Assembly (NCBI GenBank): GCA_963682055.1
Contig: OY821750.1
Location: 29,272,402 to 29,336,401, forward strand
Length of the DNA stretch: 64,000 nt
Direction of reading: 5' to 3'
Source of the DNA: Primula veris
Lineage: Eukaryota > Streptophyta > Magnoliopsida > Ericales > Primulaceae
The notes below the pieces were generated by a model that ran no database searches, was not told where the DNA came from, and saw nothing but the letters and a program-made list of their open reading frames with translations. The translations under genes and the position numbers were made by a program. Shown here one piece after another: positions 47,035 through 57,600 of the stretch. Position 1 is the stretch's first letter, and the number at the start of each line of letters is the position of its first letter.

Positions 47035-47647
47035 TGTAGCATTCATTTTGTTATATTTATAATAAAGTTTCATAGTGATAGAACATAAAAATTGGACCCG
47101 AATATTCTATTCGGGTAATAATCAACCCACTTTATAAATGGGTATCTAACGCTTAAATGAGTCATCTTATGCCTTTTATAGGAAATTAAGGTATTACTAT
47201 CAAAAGCTCAAGCCCACTCAACTGGGGACCCATGTCTGAAAAACCCCCTGGGATGAAAACATTTGTCAACATACTAGAAGGCATAGTTGCCTATAAATAG
47301 CCAACTATCCCTCCTAGAAATGGACCAGAAAATCTATCCAAAAAATATAGAGAGAAGTTGAGAAAAGAGAGAAACTAGTCATATCATATCACGCCAAGAA
47401 ATAAACCGAGCAGAGATAAAGCCGAGCACCGAGTAAAAGGGAAGAAAGACCAAGAAGAGAGATTAAATAGTCAAATCGAGCACAATTGTAAAACAGAGAT
47501 ACTAATCCGAGCAAGTGTAATAGTCCGAATAAGGATAATAATCCGAGCAATAATAAAGATCAGGAAGTGTCCATTATTTACAGTTGATTTACTATTATAT
47601 TATTGTTGAAAAGCCTAACGCGACCGATCAAAGTTATGGCTTTATCA
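47035..47647 (+). repeat. 5' LTR (left edge uncertain)
   Basis: The right edge is set by TTTATCA two bases before the primer site. The left edge at TGTAGCATTC is a guess, because the partner LTR is outside the window. Contains a TATA box at 47292 and CCGAGCA-rich transcribed sequence after it. Confidence 0.5.
47292..47299 (+). promoter_or_regulatory. TATA box of the Tat LTR
   Basis: TATAAATA in the context TTGCCTATAAATAGCC, about 355 bp before the LTR end. Transcription would start near 47325. Confidence 0.65.
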
Positions 47648-47649
47648 AA

Positions 47650-47668
47650 TGGCGCCGTCTCCGGGAAT
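47650..47668 (+). other. Primer binding site (tRNA-Asp type)
   Basis: TGGCGCCGTCTCCGGGAA is close to TGGCGCCGTTGCCGGGGA, the site used by Tat and Athila elements and complementary to the 3' end of tRNA-Asp. Three mismatches in 18. Confidence 0.8.
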
Positions 47669-47726
47669 CATCTAGTTCCCAACTAGTTTAGAATTCGAAT
47701 ACCAATACTCTGCCAGACGAGCGACA

Positions 47727-49730
47727 ATGGTGACCAATGTAGAGGAAACCCATCCCGATATAATAGAAACCAATAACCAAAACGCGCAAATTAGCCAACA
47801 AGACCTCGACGATCTACTCGCCATCCGTGACAGATATGAAGCTATCCAATCCGGAAATCAACCAACAACCTCCTACGTCAACCAAGAACAACCGGTCGAA
47901 CCACCCCAACATTTCATTGAAGGGATTGTCGACGAACACCCTTCGTCCTCGGAGGACGAACAAGACGTGCCCGTATTAAGGCGTGCACGAAGACGCTTAC
48001 CCGGGTCCCAGGCAGGGCCGAGCTCAAGAGTCCCTTTGCCTACAGCCTCGGTCAACTCCGGTGCTCGTTTACAAACGGACGAAGCTCATCAGTTTGGCAT
48101 GCCCGAGGATCATGTACTCGGACAGTTGCCCCGACTACCAACTAATCCCCCGAGGATGATAACACCACCCACGGTGGAGGTACAACACGTTGTTTCGTTA
48201 GCCGATGAAAGGAACTATGCCCAGCTACAAGCTCAGCTGGCGGCATGCATGATGGCCATGACAACGGCCGGCATCGTATTGCCAGTTATCCAACCCGACA
48301 AAGACCCACGCCATGAAGTGGAAGATTCTGCCTACAGGGCCGCCCTGGAGGCAGCGGGTCGGCGACCCGATACAAGAGTGCCCCACCAAGGGGGCAATGT
48401 CCCAATAACTATCGTCCATCCGAACACTCATATGGAACGTGTCCACACAAACACGAAGGACGGTAGATATCCCGAATACAGGATCGGGGAAGGATATGGC
48501 CCACCACCACATCAGGGAGGATACCCTCCCCCCTACCAAGTCACGGATGACGCGTTCCAATAGGCTTGGAACGTATGCCAAGAAACCCCATGTACCGAAC
48601 AGATCACGCGGTACCGCAATCCTATGGGGTTCGTCATCCCCGAATTCAGGCTCTATGATGGAAAGAGTTGCCCTATCGACCATCTGAGGCACTACAAGAT
48701 GAAGATGGAACTGTGGAGTGATGACCATGCACTGATGTGCAAATTTTTCAAAAACAGCTTGGGTCAAGAGGCTTCGTCATGGTATCACAACTTACCACGA
48801 GGCTCCATTAGAGACTGGGCAGAACTGTTAAGAGCGTACTCCACCCGATACGCTGCTCATCGGAAAAAGAAGGTTAGCATCGAAACCCTTCTTAAAATGA
48901 CGATGATGCCAAATGAAAGGCTCAACGATTACTGCATACGTTTTATCGACGTAGCAAACCAGATTCCACGATATGCCAATAATATAGCCATCCAGAACTT
49001 TATCAACTCCATCCCTAATGGCTATTGGGCGAGAAGGAAGTTCATAGGCAAAAACTTCCCGACCACTGATTCCCTGCTAGCCTATTGTACCCACCTCACC
49101 GATAAAAACAACGAACTGCGTTTCCTCAACCGAACTCTACCAAGAAGAGAGTCGGTCCGCGAGGCACAGGTGGGTCGCAAAAGAGTTAGGAATAACCAGG
49201 GAGAAGCATTCCAACCGACCAGAAAGGGCAAAGATCCCGAGGTCCATAGCAGGGTAGAGCGACCACGAGCACTAGAGCCCAAACCGCTCCAGATCGCATA
49301 CCCAACACCGACCAACGAACATAAACCGCTCCAGCTCACCTACCCAATGCCACCCAAGCCGTTTCAACAAGGTCGGCCCCAAGAGAGGGAACACCGAAAC
49401 ACTTTCGGACCGGTCGAGCTGCGATACACTTTCAACCTATCTGCTGAAGATATTCTCAAGGATATATGCAGGGAAAGTTGGTATTTCCGACCACAACCGA
49501 TCATCTCTCCCCCCAATCAGAGAGATTCCAAGCTCTTCTGCGCATATCACGAGGATCACGGCCATCTCACTGAGCATTGTCGTAACCTGCGATGGAGAAT
49601 GAACCAGTGGGGCGATGCAGGATACCTAGCCAAGTACATCAAAGGAGCTGGGAATAAAGGCAAACAATTGGCCATCGAGGGATCCGACAACCGGCAAGGC
49701 AAAACGATCACCGTCGTTCATATGTCATGA
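47727..49730 (+). pseudogene. gag: Tat gag, one frame with an internal TAG stop
   Basis: One frame runs from ATG 47727 to TGA 49728-49730, broken only by TAG at 48561-48563. The first part (278 codons) is a polar, proline-rich N-terminus. The part after the stop has the retrotransposon gag (capsid) domain: 'YDGKSCPIDHLRHYKMKM', 'FFKNSLGQEASSWYHNLP', 'GSIRDWAELLRAYSTRYAA' and 'LNDYCIRFIDVANQIP'. A knuckle-like 'CAYHEDHGHLTEHCRNLR' (CX2HX-type, not classic CCHC) is at about codon 598. The frame continues past the TGA into protease. Confidence 0.85.
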
Positions 49731-50456
49731 CCCAAGGGCTCAGGCGGGGAACGATCGCGACAACGGCAGCTGGCCCACTTTGGCCAAGTAGCCAAGGCAT
49801 CACAGGCGTCGACCTCTAAACGACAATGCACACCACGACGACATCTGCCCATTTCTTTCTCGGATCTTGATGAAGAAGGGGTGATTTACCCCCACAGAGA
49901 CGCCATTAACCTCCGTGTTCAAATCGGCCTAGACACGGTCAGCAGGGTACTTGTCGACCAAGGAGCCTCTTGTGATATCATGTACAGGGAGCTCTTTGAC
50001 AAGATGGAACTCAAGCTGCAAGATCTACAGCCTACCGATGTCACACTGATCGGATTCATCTCCGTGTCGGTTCCCGTGGAGTTCTTAGTGGTCAACGACC
50101 ACTCCGGTCACAACGCAATATTAGGCCGACCTTGGTTACATGCCATGAAGGCCATACCCTCGACCTATCACCAAAAGGTCAAATACCCAAATGATAGGGG
50201 AGAGATCGAGACAGCCAGAGGATGTCAAGAAGATTCAAGATGCTGCGAAGACATCACCGCGACTCTCCAAAAACAACGAAGCATTGTGGAACAACCCACC
50301 AGCACAAAGAAGCTGATCAACCAAATATCCAAAACCGAAAGGGTTGTCGAAGAACAAGTAGGAGAGACACTTAGTAAGGTGTATATTCCAGATATGGACG
50401 AGGAGCACTACCTCCTCCTGGCGATAACCTTCCAAAACAGGAATCCGAGGAGTTGA
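49731..50456 (+). pseudogene. Tat protease region
   Basis: Same frame as gag, after the TGA. 'FSDLDEEGVIYPHRDA' leads to the aspartic protease box 'VLVDQGASCDIMY', the VDQGAS form common in Tat, then 'GHNAILGRPWLHAM'. It ends with a stop at 50456, and RT continues in another frame, so at least one frameshift separates them. Confidence 0.8.
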
Positions 50457-51742
50457 AAGCATTCCTTCTCAACAACATTGATAAATTCGCATGGAGTCCT
50501 AAAGACATGCCGGGCCTAGACCCCAATACAGCATGCCACCACCTAAGTGTAAACGCCGAGTACAAGCCAATAGCACAGAGGAGCAGGAAAGTGTCTGTAC
50601 AGCACAGAGCAGCTATAATCGCTGAAGTACAAAAACTATTGGAGGCTGGAGCCATAAGGGAGGTTTACTATCCAAAATGGTTATCCAACCCGGTCGTCGT
50701 CCCTAAGAAGAACGGGAAGGAGAGAGTCTGTATAGACTTTACCAATCTCAACAAAGCCTGCCCGAGGGACCACTTTCCCCTTCCAAGGATTGATCAACTG
50801 GTGGACGCAACTGCGGGAGCAGAACGGATGACCTTCCTTGACGCGTACTCAGGATACCATCAAATTCCCCTCGCCCGCGAAGATCAAGAAAAGACTTCGT
50901 TTATATCGCCTTTGGGAAATTATTGCTATACGGTAATGCCGTTCGGTCTACGCAATGCGGGGGCAACATACCAAAGGATGATAACAAGGGTATGTCGAGA
51001 TCATATAGGGAAAACAATGGAGGTATACATTGACGACATGGTCGTCAAGAGCGAAAAGGCCACATCCCACCTCCAAGACATTAAAGACGTCTTCCAAACG
51101 TTGGGCGAGCACAAACTAAAGCTCAACGCAAGCAAGTGTGCATTTGGCATCAGCAAAGGGAAATTCTTGGGGCATATGGTTAGCCGACGAGGAATAGAGG
51201 CTAATCCCGATCAAATAACGGCTCTACGGAACCTTGCAGCGCCCAAGAATAAGAAACAGGTACAAGAGCTCACGGGAATGATGGCCGCGTTGAGCAGGTT
51301 CATTAGCCGATCCGCAGACAAGGGACGGCCATTTTTTGAATCACTCAAGAAGGATAGAAAATTCGTCTGGGACCCGGAATGTGAAGCTTCATTCAACAAT
51401 CTCAAAGAGTACTTGAGGACACTGCCACTGCTATTAAGGCCGAACAAAAGAGACGTTCTGGCATGCTACCTAGCAGCTTCCACTACAGCTGTGAGCGCAG
51501 TTATCCTAAGAGAAGAAGGTCGCAAAAAATTTCCGATCTACTTCGTCAGCAAGACTCTGGTCGAAGCCGAAACACGTTACCTACCCTTGGAAAAGCTGTG
51601 TCTGGCATTGGTCGTCGCAACCAGAAAGTTGCCACACTATTTCATAGCTCATCAGGTCCGGGTATACACGAAATTTCATATCAAAGAGTCACTTCGACGG
51701 ACGGACATTAGCGGTCGACAAGATAAAAGCGCTGAAAATTAA
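50453..51742 (+). pseudogene. Tat reverse transcriptase, RNase H mostly missing
   Basis: Intact RT over about 290 codons: 'GAIREVYYPKWLSNPVVVPK', 'RVCIDFTNLNKACPRDHFPL', 'MTFLDAYSGYHQI', 'VMPFGLRNAGATYQRM', the catalytic 'VYIDDMVVKS', and 'KCAFGISKGKFLGHMVS'. The RNase H-like tether ('LACYLAASTTAVSAVIL', 'LEKLCLALVVATRKLPHYF') follows. The frame then ends soon after 'ESLRRTDISGR'. The catalytic RNase H domain is absent, so the element cannot complete its cycle alone. Confidence 0.88.
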
Positions 51743-53034
51743 AAGGGTAGACCGAGTGACATCAATACAGTACGAACTAGGTTGGATGGAGGACATGACT
51801 CGTTATCTGCGAAATGGAACGCTCCCGGCCGACAAGATAAAAGCGCTGAAAATTACAAGAAAAGCTCCTCGCTTCTGGCTATCCGAGGACGAAAACTATA
51901 CAAATCCAGTTACCGGGGACCCCACCTACTGTGCGTCCCGACCGATCTACAACTGCCGGTCTTGGAGGAAATCCACGAAGGATCCTGCGGAGCACACATC
52001 AAAGGGCGATCCCTTGCAAACAAGGCAGTGACCCAAGGATATTGGTGGCCCTATATCAAGCGAGACGCCGATACATACGTCCAACGTTGCGACAAGTGCC
52101 AACGATTCGCCAAGATACCACGGCTCCCATCATCTATGATGACCCCGGTATCGGCACCATGGTCGTTCGCTCAATGGGCAATTGATTTAGTCGGTAAACT
52201 CCCAAGAGCACCTGGGAGTGTGGAATATCTGATCGTCGCGATGGATTATTTCACCAAATGGGTCGAAGCTAAACCCTTCCGAGAAATCAAAGCCAGCAAC
52301 GTCAAACAATTCATTTGGGAATACATCATCACTAGGTTCGGTATACCATACGCTATCATCGCCGACAACGGAACCCAGTTCAAAGATGCCAATTTACAGC
52401 TGTGGTACGAGGAACTAGGTATCCGAAAATTCTATTCGACGCCGACATACCCACAAGGAAACGGGCAAGCCGAAGTGTCCAACAGAACAATATTAGACGG
52501 CATCAAGACCACCCTTGAACAAGCAAAGGGGAGGTGGCCCGAGCGGCTACTCAATGTTTTATGGTCGTGCCGAACTACACCAAAGACGGGCACCAAGGAA
52601 ACCCCGTTTAGCTTAGCATACGGAGTCGAGGCCATCATATCGACAGAAATCGGGCTACCCACGCTCCGAACGACTTTAGTCGAGCAGGGAAACAATGAAC
52701 AAAGAATGAGAGAAGAGCTAGACATGATAGACGAGAAATGAGAGATAGAAGCCCTTACCCTAGCCAAATACCAACAAAGCGTGAAGCAAACTTATGACAA
52801 GAGAGTAAGAGGATCCAAAGAATTCATGGTAGGAGAACTGGTGCTGCGACGAGTGACGGTCTATACCCGCAACGAAATACATGGCAAACTAAGCCCTACC
52901 TGGGAAGGCCCATACGAAATCGTCAAGCAAACGAGTCCAGTCTCTTACAAAATCAAAAGCGTACTGTTCGCCAATAGCCGAGGGGAAAAGAATTCTTGGA
53001 ATGTGGCTAACCTAAAGAAGTACTACGTATAGGC
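51743..53034 (+). pseudogene. Tat integrase with frameshift and TGA stop
   Basis: A frameshift near 51860-51900 splits the start. Then come the zinc-binding HHCC region ('EIHEGSCGAHIKGRSLA', 'YVQRCDKCQRF') and the DDE core: D in 'WAIDLVGKLP', D in 'IIADNGTQFKD' and E in 'YPQGNGQAEVSNRTI'. TGA at 52739-52741 stands where 'LDLIDEKR' would continue, consistent with CGA to TGA. The C-terminal part resumes in frame ('GELVLRRV', 'KLSPTWEGPYEIVK', 'WNVANLKKYYV'). No chromodomain. Confidence 0.87.
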
Positions 53035-53114
53035 AATCTTCCGAGTACATGTGCCATCTTACCCCTCCTACTTAATGGCATTATCTTTCGTATTTTTGAA
53101 TGAATTAAATATAT

Positions 53115-54195
53115 TATCATGCTGCCTAGGAATGTTATGAAATTCCGTAAATGGCATGTTTTCGAAGGAACGTCTAGGAATACTATGAAATTCCCAACAT
53201 GGCCGAAGTGCCTAGGAATACTATGAAATTCCGTAAATGGCGTGTTTTCAAAGGAACGTCTAGGAATACTATGAAATTCCCAACATGGCCGAAGTGCCTA
53301 GGAATATTATGAAATTCCCAGCATGGCCGAAGTGCCTAGGAATACTATGAAATTCCGTAAATGGCGTGTTTTCGAAGGAACGTCTAGGAATACTATGAAA
53401 TTCCCAACATGGCCGAAGTGCCTAGGAATATTATGAAATTCCCAACATGGCCGAAGTGCCTAGGAATGTTATGAAATTCCGTAAATGGCGTGTTTTCGAA
53501 GGAACGTTTAGGAATACTATGAAATTCCCAACATGGCCGAAGTGCCTAGGAATATTATGAAATTCCCAACATGGCTGAAGTGCCTAGGAATGTTATGAAA
53601 TTCCGTAAATGGCGTGTTTTCAAAGGAACGTCTAGGAATACTATGAAATTCCCAACATGGCCGAAGTGCCTAGGAATATTATGCAATTCCCAACATGGCC
53701 GAAGTGCCTAGGAATACTATGAAATTCCGTAAATGGCGTGTTTTCAAAGGAACGTCTAGGAATACTATGAAATTCCCAACATGGCCAAAGTGCCTAGGAA
53801 TATTATGAAATTCCCAACATGGCCGAAGTGCCTAGGAATACTATGAAATTCCGTAAATGGCGTGTTTTCGAAGGAACGTCTAGGAATACTATGAAATTCC
53901 CAACATGGCCGAAGTGCCTAGGAATATTATGAAATTCCCAACATGGCCGAAGTGCCTAGGAATACTATGAAATTCCGTAAATGGCGTGTTTTCGAAGGAA
54001 CGCCTAGGAATACTATGAAATTCTCAACATGGCCGAAGTGCCTAGGAATACTATGAAATTCCGTAAATGGCGTGTTTTCGAAGGAACGCCTAGGAATACT
54101 ATGTAATTCCCAACATGGCCAAAGTGCCTAGGAATACTATGAAATTCCCTAAATGGCGTGTTTTCAAAAGAACGCCTAGGAATACTATGAAATTC
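53115..54195. repeat. Tandem array of 48-bp and 38-bp modules (124-bp and 86-bp periods)
   Basis: CCGTAAATGGC (CCCTAAATGGC in the last) starts at 53145, 53231, 53355, 53479, 53603, 53727, 53851, 53975, 54061 and 54147. The spacings are 86, 124, 124, 124, 124, 124, 124, 86, 86. Module A (48 bp) has CCGTAAATGGCGTGTTTTCG; module B (38 bp) has CCCAACATGGCCGAAGTGC. Both share CTAGGAATACTATGAAATTC. Units are ABB in the middle and AB at the ends. Tandem arrays after integrase are typical of Tat/Ogre elements. Confidence 0.92.
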
Positions 54196-54317
54196 ATATG
54201 CAGGTACAATGCAAGAAATAATTCAGGTCCACGTTACGGCGGCGATACAATACAAAATGGCTAACACAATGAAGAAGAATCAAACTAAACAATGAAATAT
54301 CAACAAGAATCATATCC

Positions 54318-54600
54318 AAAACAGGAATAACGAAATGACAAATGAATCAGCAAGGAAAAATCGATCCAATCAATCAAATAGCGATACGACAATGGAAAGG
54401 TACAAAACAGGAATAACGAAATGACAAATGAATCAGCAAGGAAAAATCGATCCAATCAATCAAATAGCAATACGACAATGGAAAGGTACAAAACAGGAAT
54501 AACGAAATGACAAATGAATCAGCAAGGAAAAATCGATCCAATCAATCAAATAGCAATACGACAATGGAAAGGTACAAAACAGGAATAAAGAAATAACACA
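54318..54600. repeat. 86-bp tandem repeat, about 3.3 copies
   Basis: TCGATCCAATCAATCAAATA starts at 54361, 54447 and 54533, exactly 86 bp apart. The unit also contains GGTACAAAACAGGAATAACG. Unrelated in sequence to the preceding array. Confidence 0.92.
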
Positions 54601-54660
54601 AATAGTCCTCGCCCGCATTACGGAGGCAACAAAAAGATCATCGACACTAAAGAAACTCAT

Positions 54661-57600
54661 TTAAGAAGAGCTACTACAGGAGGAGCACGACGGTAATTGA
54701 CCGAGCTCAATCTCTTCGTCATCCGTCGTCGTGTCCCCATCAGACTCATCACCATCAAAACGCTCCTCAGAAATGAGGGCATCAAAATTGGTCGTATGAG
54801 CTCCAATGCAAGTCAGCGTCTGAAGCCGCGCGTTGAACTCGGCTTCTTTAGCGAGCTCGTGAGCATCCGAGGCCGCTTTACGACGATCATCGTCGAAGGG
54901 GAGATTACGGCGAGCTTCGATCATAGCCGCGGAAGCATCGTATCTGGTTCGGGACAAACGGAAATACTTCACCAACACGTTGGCTTTGGTTACCAACAAC
55001 TTTAATTTGCCGAAGTATTTGTCTTTTGCACGCCAATATCGATCCAAACGACGGTCCTGAACCTCAACAACATGCTCGGCACGGCGAACGTATTCTCGAA
55101 AAGAGGCCGCCTAAGTTTTCAGCTTGGTCCGAAGTCGAGCACATTGGTCGATCAACTTGACATTTTTGCCCATCAAAACGATGTAAGGCCACTTGTCAGG
55201 CACCTCACTAGCCACACCAGATGAGACCTCGTCCCGGGCAGCCCCAGTAGGTCCTAACCCCGGGCTAACTAGGCATGGAGAACCAGCCTGGTGCGACGTA
55301 GTAGCGTGTGCCTATAAAAACAAAACAAAAAAAATGGGGAAGAACGAGAAGAGATGAATATACAACCGCAAGAAACGAAAAGACGAAAATAGAAAAAACG
55401 AATATTTCCATACAAGCTACAAATAAAACAACAAAACAAGCTACTCGATTATTAATCCGATAACCCCTCAACAGACGCCGAGGTCTCTACTACATCGGCG
55501 AAATGAATATCTCGCAATGAAGCAATTTACGTCCCCAAGTGCTCACGAACAACCGCATCGACTCGGTTCAAGGCAGCAGTGGTCTCGGTTACCCCGGCCG
55601 TCGCATCAACCATGCGCTCTGCCCGGGAAACACCACTCATCCCTTTTACATGCTCCAGCACCTCTAAAGCGTGAACTCGGGCCCAATACGCTTTGGCAAA
55701 GGATAGCAGCAGGTCCGCGTCCTCGAAAACGGCCTCTAGGACCAAGTTCAAGCTCGTCAGACGACCTCGGGCTTCATCACGAGAACGTCGTAGGGCACCG
55801 AGAAGTTCCTTCGCTTTTCCCTTATTTGCCGTATAATGGGCAGTCTTTTTGCTGAATTTCTCTCCCAAGTCACGTAACCGAATAGACAAGTTTGCAATGT
55901 GAATATTTAGATCCTCGACTTTATGATGAGCAGAATTCAGTTCAGCAGTTAGGGCAGCCTTAGATCTTTTCAGATTATCTATAACGTCACCTACACTACG
56001 ACTAGGCGAGGTCCAGACCACCACAACAAGGGGGTTATTTGATACCTAGAAATATTTTGTTTTCACATCCTTCAAAATATGACGACCCTCAAAAGAAAGT
56101 AATCCGAGAAGGCCCAACAGAAAGAAAAAACAGCACCTATATTATCACTTCCCCAAAAGAATATGTTTCTAGATACAAAAGAGACCCACAATTCTAATAC
56201 CAAAAGACTACACAAAAACAACAAAAATATATATATACTGTCAGAAAAATGGTCAAGGTTCCACCTGAGGAGTTGCGGGTGGGGGAGTTACAGTAGCATC
56301 AGGTCGAGGAGTGGACGTGGCCGACGTAAAATGAGGACGGAGCGCTGTTGAAATTGTCTGCCCCGGTAGCCGGGGAAGCTCCTCTTCACGAAGATTCGCC
56401 CAGTCTAAGGGTTTCGGCGGTGCACCATGCGGACAGGGATACACCAACTCCGACCATGCCCTATCCGACACAGGAACATTCACGAAATTGAGCGCCCGCA
56501 CATGAGCGCAATAGACGAAGAAATTAGCCATCATTGCTAACCTTGTCCGCTCCTCCGCATGTGCCGTTTTCAGAGCGGCCACCTTAGCCTTTTCGGCTTC
56601 CACGTGTTCCGCCAGCAGCAAGTTCTCCTCCTCTAGTTGGCCGTACTTATCGACCATTCTCTCTGTTGAACATGGGTTCAATAATTGATTTTGATTATAA
56701 GTATGATTATGAATTAATGATTTTATATTTCGATGAAATAATGCTTGATCTTTTCCAAAAAGAGTAAATGTATATTTCAGGTCTTTAAAAAGAAAGAGCA
56801 TTCGAAAACGAAGCCAACGGTTCAAGCGGAACCAAATTCGGAGCTAAAACGAAGAAGATACAAGCATTCGAAGGTTAACGAGACCAGGACAAAAACGACC
56901 GATCGACTGTACAAAAACGACCGATCGTTTTTGGTCCAATTTCTTCCAGTGAGTCCAGTATAAACACGACCGATCGTTTTCAGAGAACGACCGATCGTTT
57001 TCTGAATAACGACCGATCGACTGTAGAAAACGACCGATCGTTTTCTACCGATTTCGAAAACAGCTTTTCAGCTTATTCTGGAAAGTTGCTTAAAACCAGT
57101 GGAACCACTTCCAACGGTCATATCCAGCAAAAACAGACTTTGCTATTATATAAACCACCCCAATATCTCTCATAAATCACGAATCACAACAACAATCAAT
57201 CCTTCAACCTCTCTCATATACAAAAACCCAAAATCACCATTTTGGTGAAATACTTCGAAAAGAGAGAAATTGAAGATAAAGAGATACAAGCTCCAACAAA
57301 GATCAAACATCATCGAAACCACATATTAGCTAATTTTAGAAGCAATCGATTGTGGGTGTTGTTTCAATTTTCGATAAAATTGTAACGAGTATTTTATAAA
57401 CTCATTTTTGTGAGCGAGTGATCGGGTAGAGGCTTTGTAAGCAAGTGAAGCTTAAAAGCTCTAGGTCTTTTCATTCGGGACACTCATAAAGTGTGGGGGA
57501 GCTTAATCGGTTGATTAGCTCATTAGGATTGTAAAATCCGAAAGAAGAATTATAGTGAATTACTCGGTAGTACCGAGGAGAGGACGTAGGCCGTTTGCCG

